Below are positions 1 to 8,590 of a stretch of DNA of 64,000 nt, piece by piece. The notes under the pieces are model-generated. The model was not told the origin of the DNA, ran no database searches, and worked only from the letters and a program-made list of their open reading frames with translations. This DNA is from an uncultured bacterium (GTDB lineage: Bacteria > Muiribacteriota > Ozemobacteria > Ozemobacterales > Ozemobacteraceae): contig CALEDQ010000008.1 in assembly GCA_937949615.1 (NCBI GenBank), positions 992,001 through 1,056,000 on the forward strand. The letters are read 5' to 3'. Positions within the stretch are counted from its first letter, which is position 1. The number at the start of each line of letters is the position of its first letter. Position numbers and translations under genes: made by a program.

Positions 1-839
1 TTGCTCAGAGTAAATGCATCTTCGGCATCGAGGTTGATGGCCATGGCAAAATGCTCTTCAGCCTGGGCGTGCATGCCCTTGTCCATGTAAATCATGCCAA
101 GATTCTTGAGAATCGAGCACTTGTCGCCCGCAGTCGCCAGTGCCGAGTTGAAATGCTCGCGCGCCTCTTCCATATTCGAGGTTTCGAGACAGATGCGGCC
201 GATATAATAATGTGCGTCGCTGTTAGCGGCATCGATCGAAAGAACCCGGTTAAAATGCCCCTGAGCCGCGGCAAAGTCACACTTTTCGATCGCGGCCCGG
301 CCAAGCAGCACCATTGCCTGTGTGTTCTGCGCCTCTTTTTTAAGGATCTCACCCGCCAGCTTCACCGCTTCGGCCGACTCGCCGAGCTCGAACATCACCG
401 TTGCCAGACTCAGCTTGTTATAAAGGTCTGAAGGGTTGACTTCGAGTGCCTTTTTGAGAATCTCGACGCACTTCGAGTAATCGCCCTTCATTCGGTAGGC
501 CAGCGCCAGCGAATTGCGGGCGTAACGGTCGGAAGGGTTCATCTTCACCGTCTGTTCGAGCGTCGAAATGGCCTTGTCAATGTCACCCTGCTCGAGATAA
601 GTGTTGCCGAGCAGGTAATTGGTATAAAGGTCTTCTTTTTTAACCTTCAGCGAACCATCGAGCAGCTGCCGCGCCCCGTCGAAATCGCCCTTGTCTTTGA
701 GCACCATGGCCAGCTTGTTCATGGTGTAAATATCATTTGGTTTCAGCTTCAGCGCCGCTTCAAAATACTTCTGCGCCTCATCGAGATTATTCAGCTTGAG
801 CGCCTCACTCCCTCTGGTATAGGCTTCCTGAAAATCCAT
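1..839 (-). CDS. TPR-repeat protein, C-terminus cut by window edge
   Basis: The minus-strand frame is open from an ATG at 839 to the left edge, giving about 279 residues with no stop. It begins MDFQEAYTRGSEALKLNNLD and runs as tandem 34-residue tetratricopeptide repeats of the A-L-K-x-x-P-x-D type, for example NPSDRYARNSLALAYRMKGD. There is no signal peptide, so it is probably a cytoplasmic scaffold. It starts 70 nt after the end of the HAMP/HEAT gene (stop at 910) on the same strand and is likely the last visible gene of that operon. TPR arrays bind partner proteins; the partner cannot be read from the sequence. Recognition as TPR is firm, function unknown. Confidence 0.85.
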   Translation of the reverse strand, partial: MDFQEAYTRGSEALKLNNLDEAQKYFEAALKLKPNDIYTMNKLAMVLKDKGDFDGARQLLDGSLKVKKEDLYTNYLLGNTYLEQGDIDKAISTLEQTVKMNPSDRYARNSLALAYRMKGDYSKCVEILKKALEVNPSDLYNKLSLATVMFELGESAEAVKLAGEILKKEAQNTQAMVLLGRAAIEKCDFAAAQGHFNRVLSIDAANSDAHYYIGRICLETSNMEEAREHFNSALATAGDKCSILKNLGMIYMDKGMHAQAEEHFAMAINLDAEDAFTLS

Positions 840-909
840 TTCCTGACTCCTTCTCTATCGCTGTAACATTTCTAAAGTGGCAGGGAAAAAGCCCCGCCGC
901 TCCGCGCTA

Positions 910-3471
910 TTACATGTCTACGTCGAGATCCGCCTTGAGAGCCGTCAGCGAGGCAACCACCTGGCGCCGCACCATCGGATCCTTATCTGAAAGAGCATTG
1001 ATCAGAGGCTCAACCCCCTGCGCCATGCCGAGTTTGCCAAGAGCATAAGCTGCCGAAGCACGCATGTTGCTCTCAGAATCCTTGATCATGCGCGACAGCA
1101 GTTCAAAAACCTTCAGATCGCCATATTTGCCGAGAGCAATCAAAATGTTGGCCTTAACCCGGTTATCCTGCTCATCGACCAGCAGATTGAGAAACTCGTA
1201 AACTCTTTTGCCCCCGATGGCCTCCATTGCCTCAACCGCATTGGCTTTGACGCGACGGTCGCCAGAACGCAGTTTTTCTGTGAGAAGCGCAATGTGATCT
1301 TCGCTGCCGACCTTGCCAAGAACCGCAATCGCCCGCGAAAGAACCTTTGAATCCGTTTCGCTGCCAACCACCTTCTCGACAAATGGCCTGGCCTTTTCGG
1401 GGCTGATGCGTTCAATGACATCCATGACCTGATACCTGACTTCGGAATCTTCATCGGCAAACCAGGCAAAAAGCTTTTCGGGCTCTGCCGAATCGATCGA
1501 GCTTTTAAGAATTCGCAGAATCATGATTTTGGTCCAGGAGGTCGCACCACTGAAACCGCTGACCAGATCGGCCGTCTCTTTGAAATTGCCGACCACAAAA
1601 GCGTTCATGCGGCCCTGTTCGCCGGAAAGGACCTCAAGCTCATCAAAATTAACGACATCCTTAAGCAGAACATTCACTTCGCGGCTGGCGATAACTTCGT
1701 CGCTGTCCTGCACACGGGCAAGAGTTCTGAAATCAGCAAAACCATCACCAATCATAACCGCAGCTTCGTTGTTATTCTCGCCAAACTGGCCGCGAATCAT
1801 TTCCATGGCATGCAGCGTAACTTTCGGTGAAAATGGCAGGTCCTGACGGCGGCCAAGATCGCGACTGGTGAGTCGCGCGGCGTTCAGCGCTTTGAGCAGC
1901 GAATCATGGCGGTTCGGATAAGTGAACAATACCAGAACCCCCGAAGGAAAAAGCTGCACAGTTACATACTGCCCGGGCTGAACGACCTTGCGCAGACAGT
2001 TGCAGCATTCCTGCACGGCTGAAAAAATGCGGTTGCCGTCAACCCGATTGATCGTCTCATCGATGCCGCTGAAATAAAGAAACAGTGACACAGCAAACAG
2101 TTTCTCGCCATTCTTCTCATTGCCCGAAAGGGCCTTGAGCGTTCTTTCAACGATGCTGCGGCTGACATACTGCTGCAGACCGCGCCCGATCATGTCACGC
2201 TCTTTCATACTCATGATCATGAAGTTGAAAGCATGCGCCATCTGTCCGAATTCATCGTTGCGTTCGATATAGATGTTCTGCCGCAGGTCACCGGCGGTAA
2301 CCTGTTCCATCGCTCTGATGAACCACGAGATTTCTTTCGAAATACGGCGCGACAGCAGGTGCATGAAAAACATCATCAGCAGCAGAGCGACCACAAAAAG
2401 CAGCACGAGTCGATCACGAACCGCCGCCAGAGGTTCGTAGCGACTGGTGCTCCGCCAGCCGACCTTAACGGTGCCGAGACGATGCCGGCCGCTCATTACC
2501 GGCACCAGGGTTTCGTAAAGATCCTGATCATCGAGTCTGAAAACCGCAGCCTGCTCTGAATTGAGACTGCGCAGATAGTTCTGGTCGCCGGCAGCGCTGC
2601 TGCCAACATGTGACGCATCTGAATGGAAAATAATCTGCTCATCTTTGATTACCGACAGGTAAGCAAAATCTTCATTGTTCGACAGCAGTTTCAAGCCTTC
2701 TTTGAGATCGAGATCATCGCCAGACTCGATCATGCGCGCTGCCGCCGGAATAAACAGCTTGGCAGAATAGAGCTGGTGACGGGTAAAGGTTTCGCGCCAC
2801 TGACCATCATACCAGTTCTGCATGGTTACTCTGGTAGCCATAAACAGCAGCAGAATTATCAGAGCCGAACCACCCAGCAGCGTGTGATGAAGATTCGAAG
2901 CATGATGCCGTCTGACAAACCAGGCAGCTGCCAATGCCAGCATTACCAGAGAAAAAACCAGAGTATTGCGGAACTTGACCTGAGAGACCCGATTTTCCTC
3001 AGACTCTCTGAAAAAACCGACACGCAGCACGAATTTGCGATTGTTGCCGGTCATTACCGGAATTGCGGCTTCTATCAGCGACGTGGTGCGTGAAGTGTCT
3101 CTGAACGGAATCAGCTTCAGATGAGGTGCTTTCAGAGCCTCTTCTTCAATGGTCTCAAGAACCCCTACGGGCAGCGAATAATTTTCTGAGCGGGCAAGCA
3201 GGGCTCCATCAGCCTGCTGTACCGCGGCATAGGCGACGGCTTCTTCAGCCAGCAGGTTCGACAATCTTGGCGACAGATCGATGCGCCGATCAATTGAATC
3301 GGCAACTTCACGGGCAAGCATCTTAACCAGCATTACCCGGCGGTTTTCGTATCTGGCCTCAACCTCTTCGATGTCGGCAACCGTAAAATAATACGCAAAA
3401 CTGGACAGGGCAAGAATTACAAAGAAAATGAGAACTCTTTCAAGCATTCTTGAATCACGGAGCATGGTCAT
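910..3471 (-). CDS. Membrane sensor: two sensor regions, HAMP, degenerate class III cyclase-like domain, HEAT repeats
   Basis: This 853-residue protein has a membrane segment at about 12-30, an extracytoplasmic stretch, paired membrane segments near 170-188 and 195-212, a second extracytoplasmic region, and a fourth membrane segment near 356-375. A HAMP-like linker (376-430) follows. Residues 440-650 align by eye with class III nucleotidyl cyclases: QYVSRSIVERTL, then SLFLYFSGIDE where active enzymes have LFSDIRGF, then VMIGDGFADFRTLARV where they have IGDTVNLAARL. Both metal-binding aspartates appear lost, so it is probably a regulatory pseudocyclase. Residues 670-850 are HEAT repeats with phrases such as VRRQVVASLTAL. 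It starts 5 nt after the HD-GYP gene; ATG at 3465 is an alternative start with better spacing to TAAGG. Confidence 0.8.
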   Translation of the reverse strand: MTMLRDSRMLERVLIFFVILALSSFAYYFTVADIEEVEARYENRRVMLVKMLAREVADSIDRRIDLSPRLSNLLAEEAVAYAAVQQADGALLARSENYSLPVGVLETIEEEALKAPHLKLIPFRDTSRTTSLIEAAIPVMTGNNRKFVLRVGFFRESEENRVSQVKFRNTLVFSLVMLALAAAWFVRRHHASNLHHTLLGGSALIILLLFMATRVTMQNWYDGQWRETFTRHQLYSAKLFIPAAARMIESGDDLDLKEGLKLLSNNEDFAYLSVIKDEQIIFHSDASHVGSSAAGDQNYLRSLNSEQAAVFRLDDQDLYETLVPVMSGRHRLGTVKVGWRSTSRYEPLAAVRDRLVLLFVVALLLMMFFMHLLSRRISKEISWFIRAMEQVTAGDLRQNIYIERNDEFGQMAHAFNFMIMSMKERDMIGRGLQQYVSRSIVERTLKALSGNEKNGEKLFAVSLFLYFSGIDETINRVDGNRIFSAVQECCNCLRKVVQPGQYVTVQLFPSGVLVLFTYPNRHDSLLKALNAARLTSRDLGRRQDLPFSPKVTLHAMEMIRGQFGENNNEAAVMIGDGFADFRTLARVQDSDEVIASREVNVLLKDVVNFDELEVLSGEQGRMNAFVVGNFKETADLVSGFSGATSWTKIMILRILKSSIDSAEPEKLFAWFADEDSEVRYQVMDVIERISPEKARPFVEKVVGSETDSKVLSRAIAVLGKVGSEDHIALLTEKLRSGDRRVKANAVEAMEAIGGKRVYEFLNLLVDEQDNRVKANILIALGKYGDLKVFELLSRMIKDSESNMRASAAYALGKLGMAQGVEPLINALSDKDPMVRRQVVASLTALKADLDVDM

Positions 3472-3476
3472 AAACC

Positions 3477-5066
3477 TTATTTCTGCCGGCTTTCGCGCAT
3501 GGTCATGCGAATAAAATGGGCGGCAATTTCTGGATCGAACTGAGAACCACTGCAGCGCTCGATTTCTTTAAGGGCCTCTTCAAGGGTCATGGCCTTACGA
3601 TAAGGGCGATCGGTCGTCATGGCATCATAGGTGTCGACAACGCTTACAATTCTGGCAAGCAGCGGGATTTCTTCGCCTTTGAGACCTGCTGGATAACCCT
3701 TGCCGTCATAGCGCTCATGGTGATGACGAATTATCGGTACAATGGCTTCGAGAAACTCTACCTTGCCCAGAATATGCAGCCCAAGATCAGGGTGCGACTT
3801 GATGATCTCAAACTCCTCATCGTTGAGGCGGCCCGGCTTGTTGAGAATTCCTTCCGGAATACCGATCTTGCCGATGTCATGCAGCAGACCACCAAGCTTG
3901 ATCTTTTCAACTTCTTCATGAGCGATACCCATCTCAGTCGCAAGTCTGATTGAAAGTTCTGTCACACGTTCTGAATGACCGCGCGTATAGCTGTCTTTTG
4001 CATCGATAGCACTGGTCAGCGCAGAAAGAGTGTCAATATAGGCTCTCTGCAGATTCTGAAAGAGATCGGCATTTTGAATGACAAAAGCGACCTGACTGCC
4101 GAGAATTTTGAGAAGATCGAGATCTTCCGGGCGGTAAGTGAAATTGCCGCGCTTGTTGGCGACCTGAATGATGCCAAGCAGCTTATCTCTCGGTTTCAAA
4201 GGCAGAACAACCGTATCGCGCAGAATCACATCCTGAATCTTGTGCATTTCGCTGAGCTTGAACTCAGAAGTTTCAAGATTGGTGATCATTCTGAATTTCT
4301 CGTCACGGCGAACCGCTTTGATCAAATCTGTATAACCATCATCAGAACCGGGAGCAAAGGCATGCCCGGCCCCTGCAGTCTGCAGCCTGAAGAAATACGG
4401 CAGCTCGTCTTTTTCACGAACCAGAAAAAGACAGGCCACATCGCTGTCGGTACCATCGCTGGCAATCGAAAGGAACTTGTCGACCAGCGACTGAAGATCA
4501 ATATTGGAAACGATTTCCTTGCCGAGTATGAAAACATTGCTCAAAACCAGCAGGCGCTTGAACATACGCTCGTAAAGAATAGCGCTTTCAAGCGAAGCCG
4601 CCGCCTGCGAGGCAAGAATCGGCAGAATTTCACAGATGTTGTCAGGAGCGTCTGAAGTGAGCTTCAGACCTATCAGACCAAGAATACGATGCCTTCTGAC
4701 CAGTGGCAGCAGAATGAAATCTTCGATGGTGATTATGGCAGCTTCGGTTTCCTGCCAGCGCGGGTATTCCGCCTTGAACTGCGCCCTGATCCTTTCCATC
4801 TTTTCTTCGAGAATTACGTTGCTGATGCGCACGTCTAGCTCGGAAGGGTCTTTGCCGGCCAGTGAAAAGAATGATGACTCGGCCTTACAGAGAATCAAAG
4901 CCTTTTTGAGAATAGCCCGCAACAATGAATCAAGCTCGATAAAGAAGCCTGTTTCATCGAGGGTGAGCAATTCCTGAATCTGACGCTTGAGAGTTTCGTT
5001 CTCACGAATCAGTGATTCTTTATTAAAACTGCCGCCAGATGGATTCATCCATGAAATGTCAAACAT
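3477..5066 (-). CDS. GAF-GAF-HD-GYP protein, probable cyclic di-GMP phosphodiesterase
   Basis: The 529-residue soluble protein has two GAF-like domains (about 35-165 and 180-335) and a C-terminal HD-GYP domain (about 350-520). The HD-GYP signatures are intact: GHSERVTELS, LLHDIGKIGIPE, the HHHERYDGKGYPAGLKGE segment, and DTYDAMTTDRPYR. Known members of this family hydrolyse cyclic di-GMP using a metal centre held by these residues. The GAF domains presumably sense a ligand, unknown here. No GGDEF cyclase lies in the window. It sits between the 5'-nucleotidase-like gene (36 nt upstream) and the HAMP/HEAT sensor (5 nt downstream), which suggests one operon. The domain call is secure; the substrate is inferred. 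Confidence 0.9.
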   Translation of the reverse strand: MFDISWMNPSGGSFNKESLIRENETLKRQIQELLTLDETGFFIELDSLLRAILKKALILCKAESSFFSLAGKDPSELDVRISNVILEEKMERIRAQFKAEYPRWQETEAAIITIEDFILLPLVRRHRILGLIGLKLTSDAPDNICEILPILASQAAASLESAILYERMFKRLLVLSNVFILGKEIVSNIDLQSLVDKFLSIASDGTDSDVACLFLVREKDELPYFFRLQTAGAGHAFAPGSDDGYTDLIKAVRRDEKFRMITNLETSEFKLSEMHKIQDVILRDTVVLPLKPRDKLLGIIQVANKRGNFTYRPEDLDLLKILGSQVAFVIQNADLFQNLQRAYIDTLSALTSAIDAKDSYTRGHSERVTELSIRLATEMGIAHEEVEKIKLGGLLHDIGKIGIPEGILNKPGRLNDEEFEIIKSHPDLGLHILGKVEFLEAIVPIIRHHHERYDGKGYPAGLKGEEIPLLARIVSVVDTYDAMTTDRPYRKAMTLEEALKEIERCSGSQFDPEIAAHFIRMTMRESRQK

Positions 5067-5102
5067 GATGCCGATTCTACCATGCTCCGATGATTATTAC
5101 AA

Positions 5103-6653
5103 TCATTCTTCTGCCACAACACGCCCCTCGATATGCAGTGCAACCGGGCCATTAAGACTCAGACCGGCAATATAGTCCTTCACCACATCCCGCTGCTGTC
5201 GACCATACTTGAGGTTTCGACCGTTTCTGAACGGCAGAAAGTTATCACCACCATCGGCAAGAAAATTATTGGTAATCACTGAATAATATTTCTCGGGATC
5301 TATGGCAGTTTCACCGACTTTCGCCGAAACCAGCGCGTAATCTGCCGGGCTGCGGTGGCGAAAAACATAACTCATGCCGGCAACCTGAAGAACCCCGCGC
5401 TGACGGCTGGCGGCAATTTTAAGCAGCTCGAGAATATCGCTGCCCTTCAATTCCATCTGCACCATCTGATTGTCGAAAGGCATGATGCTGAACAGATCGC
5501 CAAGAGTAAAATCACCGGCCTGAATATTGTTCTGAATACCACCGCTGTTCTGCATCGCAATCTCACAGCCAGATTCAGCACGCATGGCATCAGTAATCAG
5601 ATTGCCAATAAAACATTCTGAACTGTATGACTTGCCATAATCCTCTGCAAAGCTGCCGATCATACTGTCGCGCAGATCACGGGTCTGTCTGGTCAACTGC
5701 TCAACCATAGCTTCAACATCAGGATCAGCATTGATTTCAGCATGATCGACCGGAATCCTCCGGCCGGCAATCCTGACAATACTTACCGGCGGCGGCGTAA
5801 TTTCAAGATCGAGAACGTCGATTTCTTTGGTCTGATTATATCCGCTGATTGTAGTCACGACAATTCCGTCTTTTCGCAATGGGGAAGGCGCTTCAATGTC
5901 ATAATCAAGCATGACACAGATATCCGGAGCGGCCGAAGCAATCGCTTTCCAGTCGTCGAGTGTAATGCGTTCGCGGCTGTATTGAGTCAGCAGGATGACA
6001 AGATCGACCCCGGAACGCCGCAAAGATTCGACCCGCAGACGCAAAGATTCGTCTGGTCTCGCAAAAGCCAGCCCTTCGATATTACTTCTTGCGGTCAAGT
6101 TCGGTGTTTCTGGCGAAGTGAGACCCATCAGCCCGATCTTCAATCCCAAACCCGGGTTAAGAATCAGTTCCGGCGAAATAAAGCCGGGAGCTCGACCGCT
6201 CTCTGCCTCGGTAATATTTGAGCTGACCAAGGCAAACTGCGCTTCTTCAGACAGTTCTGCCAGGCGTTTCTGGCCGTAACTGAATTCGATATTACCGGGA
6301 AGCATCGCTTCTATGCCAAGCGTATTGAGAATCTTGATAATCGACAGACCACGTGTGAAATAAGAATCGGCAGTGCCCGATATTTCAGTACCGAGCGAAA
6401 AAATATTGTAAGGCTCGCCGGAGAAGGAAGCGACCGTTTCTTTGATGACAGTTGCCATCCCGGCAGCTCCACCCATGCGCCTGCCTTTATAAGGCTCGAA
6501 TTTAGCCTTATATGGATGCATTCGTCCGCGCCCGATGCCGGTGAGAACGACATGATACATCCGGTTGCGGCTCGGATAGGCCAGCCACAGAATTGTGACA
6601 ATCAGCGAGATAAGCGAAGCAACCAGAAAAATCTGCCCGAAACGTAATTTCAT
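5103..6653 (-). CDS. Membrane-anchored 5'-nucleotidase-like protein with lost catalytic residues
   Basis: A 516-residue protein with an N-terminal membrane anchor (about 7-26) followed by the two-domain layout of UshA-type 5'-nucleotidases. The N-terminal metallophosphoesterase part keeps the fold's landmarks, but metal ligands are missing: DxHG is TGIGRGRMHP, DAGD is SLGTEISGT, and GNHEFDYG is GNIEFSYG. The C-terminal nucleotide-binding domain is well kept (GNLITDAMR, NSGGIQNNIQAGDFTLGDLF, VITNNFLADGGDNFLPF), although the usual GGIR arginine is Gln. I infer a non-catalytic binding or sensing protein facing outward. It leads the minus-strand signalling operon. Confidence 0.8.
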   Translation of the reverse strand: MKLRFGQIFLVASLISLIVTILWLAYPSRNRMYHVVLTGIGRGRMHPYKAKFEPYKGRRMGGAAGMATVIKETVASFSGEPYNIFSLGTEISGTADSYFTRGLSIIKILNTLGIEAMLPGNIEFSYGQKRLAELSEEAQFALVSSNITEAESGRAPGFISPELILNPGLGLKIGLMGLTSPETPNLTARSNIEGLAFARPDESLRLRVESLRRSGVDLVILLTQYSRERITLDDWKAIASAAPDICVMLDYDIEAPSPLRKDGIVVTTISGYNQTKEIDVLDLEITPPPVSIVRIAGRRIPVDHAEINADPDVEAMVEQLTRQTRDLRDSMIGSFAEDYGKSYSSECFIGNLITDAMRAESGCEIAMQNSGGIQNNIQAGDFTLGDLFSIMPFDNQMVQMELKGSDILELLKIAASRQRGVLQVAGMSYVFRHRSPADYALVSAKVGETAIDPEKYYSVITNNFLADGGDNFLPFRNGRNLKYGRQQRDVVKDYIAGLSLNGPVALHIEGRVVAEE

Positions 6654-6671
6654 AGAATCTCCTGAGGATTC

Positions 6672-6701
6672 ATTTTAGGGGCGGGCCGGCACAAAAGGCA
6701 A
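6672..6701 (-). promoter_or_regulatory. Candidate sigma-70 promoter for the signalling operon
   Basis: On the minus strand TTGCCT (6701-6696), an 18-nt spacer and TAAAAT (6677-6672) stand just upstream of the 5'-nucleotidase-like gene. The leader would be only about 10-15 nt and carries a GGAGA ribosome site. The -35 flank TTGCCTTTTGTGCCG resembles other promoters in this window (for example at 23954 and 35334). Confidence 0.45.
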
Positions 6702-6715
6702 TGTTTTTTTGCATG

Positions 6716-6744
6716 AAAAAAGGGCTGCCCCTGAGGGCAGCCCC
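6716..6744 (-). terminator. Rho-independent terminator of the Lys/Pro-rich protein gene
   Basis: GGGCTGCCC and GGGCAGCCC form a 9-bp G/C-rich stem, followed on the minus strand by a run of T (6721-6716). It lies about 20 nt past the stop of the gene ending at 6767. Confidence 0.9.
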
Positions 6745-6766
6745 GTTTTGCTTATTCAGCTGAAAC

Positions 6767-8074
6767 TTAGAAACCTTCGATTTCTTCGAGTCTCTTTTCG
6801 AAGACTGCTTTTTCAGACTGTTCGGTTACGTGACCAGCGCCGTATTTAACGCCTTCCTGAACTCTTCTGGTAACGTCTCTGATCAGCTTGCGGCTTTCAG
6901 GATCAAGATCTTTCATCTTGAAGGTGAAGTAGCTGAAATACTGACCGGGGTTACCTTTGTTCTGCTGCAGATCCCAGACAATTACCTTGACCAGGAGCTT
7001 GGCATTGGCTTCGCGGCTTTCGTAGGTCGAATTCACATTGCTCTGAACATCCATTGAGTAGTTCATACCAGGAGCAGCAGCCTTTTTGAAGGTAGTGATT
7101 TCGCCTGACTGTTTAACGATATCATTCATCAGCATGCCCATGGTTCTGAGAGAAATTTCGGCTTCTTCTTTCATCGGGGCACCCTGAGAGGCCTGACCAG
7201 CCTGACCGGCCTGACCGGCTTCTTCTGACTGTTCGGTCTGTGAACCCTGACCTGCCTGACCGGCTTCATCACCGGGCTGCTCAGGAGCGGGCTGGTCGGG
7301 GGCGGGCTGTTCAGGAGCCGGCTGTTCGTCGCCAGGCTGTTCGGTTTCGTCACCGGGCTGTTCAGTTCCGGGAGCCGGAATCGGAGCCGGATCATCACCT
7401 TCGGGCAGTTCGGGCAGAACCGGGTCTGCAGGAGCCGGAGCCGGAGCAGGTTCTTCGCTGCCGGGCATCGGGGCCGGTTCGTCGTTACCAGGAATCGGAG
7501 CGGGTTCAGAAGGAGTCTGACCAGCATCGCCACCGGGCACGCCAGGTTCACCACCTACCGGGGGAAGAGGATCTTCGGTCTGACCGGGGTTGTTAGCCTG
7601 ACCAGGATTATTGCCCTGACCGGGGTGATTGTTGCCCGGTTTGCTTTCGAGCTTTCTCCAGTGGCCTTTGATCCATTTACCGTTCTTGTCATAATGGCCG
7701 ACAACCCAGACGCGGTTCTTGCAGCCAAATACTTTCTTCTTCATCCAGACGCCACTGTCTTTTACAGCATTGTTGATTTTGGCGCCGGCAACTTTGATAG
7801 CCTTGCCGGTTTTGATGGCAGCATTTTTGATGGCCTGGCCGGTTTTTTTGGCCGCGGTCTTGATTGCCTTGCCAGTTTTCTGGGCAGCGGTCTTGATTGC
7901 CTTGGCAGCTTTCTGAGTGGCTTTTTTGATAGCCTTGCCCACTTTACAGAAGAAGCCTACCTTCTTTTTACCGCCAGAAGACTGATCGTAGCCTTTTCCA
8001 GCGAAGACTTCTGCAGAAAACAACATGCAGAACACAGTTACAAGAGCTATTAATCTTGTCCAGGTCTTAGACAT
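6767..8074 (-). CDS. Secreted Lys/Ala- and Pro/Gln-rich protein of unknown function
   Basis: I do not recognise a named family over the full 435 residues. A signal peptide (residues 1-25, ending AEVFAG) is followed by a very basic repeat region (35-105) built on KTGKAIKTAA-type units. Next comes WVVGHYDKNGKWIKGHWRK (about 120-140), a WVxGHW-type motif, then a low-complexity region (141-300) rich in PEQPAPDQPAPEQP and GQAGQ units. A compact C-terminal region (305-435, beginning EISLRTMGMLMNDIVK) looks like a folded domain. The architecture suggests an envelope or surface protein whose basic part could bind DNA, polysaccharide or peptidoglycan; that is inference. GAGGGC precedes the ATG, and a sigma-54-like promoter lies upstream. 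Confidence 0.85.
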   Translation of the reverse strand: MSKTWTRLIALVTVFCMLFSAEVFAGKGYDQSSGGKKKVGFFCKVGKAIKKATQKAAKAIKTAAQKTGKAIKTAAKKTGQAIKNAAIKTGKAIKVAGAKINNAVKDSGVWMKKKVFGCKNRVWVVGHYDKNGKWIKGHWRKLESKPGNNHPGQGNNPGQANNPGQTEDPLPPVGGEPGVPGGDAGQTPSEPAPIPGNDEPAPMPGSEEPAPAPAPADPVLPELPEGDDPAPIPAPGTEQPGDETEQPGDEQPAPEQPAPDQPAPEQPGDEAGQAGQGSQTEQSEEAGQAGQAGQASQGAPMKEEAEISLRTMGMLMNDIVKQSGEITTFKKAAAPGMNYSMDVQSNVNSTYESREANAKLLVKVIVWDLQQNKGNPGQYFSYFTFKMKDLDPESRKLIRDVTRRVQEGVKYGAGHVTEQSEKAVFEKRLEEIEGF

Positions 8075-8128
8075 CTGTTCATGCCCTCCATCAAAATAAA
8101 ATAATAATTACTCGTTGCCGTTTGTTTA

Positions 8129-8144
8129 TGCAAAAGGTGTACCA
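8129..8144 (-). promoter_or_regulatory. Candidate sigma-54 promoter of the Lys/Pro-rich secreted protein
   Basis: The minus strand reads TGGTAC-A-CCTT-TTGC-A, matching the sigma-54 consensus TGGCAC-R-N4-TTGC-W with one mismatch and exact -24/-12 spacing. Transcription would begin near 8118, giving a leader of about 44 nt. Sigma-54 promoters need an enhancer-binding activator; none is encoded in the window. Confidence 0.6.
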
Positions 8145-8224
8145 CGAGCAATTACTGCTCCAGATACAGCTTACCGTAACCAGATACAAAATTCAAACAA
8201 ATTTTCAGCAGCTGCTGCCAGAAT

Positions 8225-8581
8225 TTAATCGTTCAATTCCTGCAATGCCTCGACGCGGCTGTCAAAACGGCCGGCATAAAGAAAAACGCCAACCATCTCA
8301 AGAACCTTGGCCGCCATTTCATTCATGCCACAAAAAGCCAGTTCGCCGGCATGTTCGTCGACAATCTTCTCGGTGACAGTCAAAAGAACCGCAACCGCGG
8401 GGCTTTCGAGCATCGTTACCCCGGTAAAGTCAAAAAGGTAGTTTATTACACCCTCGTCAAGACTTTTTTCCACTGCCGGCGTCAGCACCTGCGCCAGACC
8501 TGTGGTCAGAAACCCTGAGAAACTGACCACCTGAACACTTCCCGAACGGTTGAAATCCAATGTAAATCTCTGATTGTTCAA
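8225..8581 (-). CDS. STAS-domain protein, anti-sigma factor antagonist type
   Basis: A 118-residue single STAS domain: beta strands around VQVVSFSGFL, then INYLFDFTGVTMLESPAVAVLL, where the family has D-x-x-x-V-x-x-x-D/E-S-x-G. The serine that anti-sigma kinases phosphorylate in SpoIIAA-like proteins is present (ES), although the following Gly is changed. Translation appears to start at TTG (8581), with AAGGGTGA about 5 nt upstream. It lies 9 nt after the AsmA-like gene on the same strand, so it is probably co-transcribed. No partner kinase or sigma factor is in the window. Confidence 0.8.
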   Translation of the reverse strand: MNNQRFTLDFNRSGSVQVVSFSGFLTTGLAQVLTPAVEKSLDEGVINYLFDFTGVTMLESPAVAVLLTVTEKIVDEHAGELAFCGMNEMAAKVLEMVGVFLYAGRFDSRVEALQELND

Positions 8582-8590
8582 GCTTCACCC

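Noticed and set aside
7171..7596. Frames on both strands across the Pro/Gln repeats of the secreted protein
   Set aside because: Repeat composition keeps several frames open; none has a start site or matches a family.
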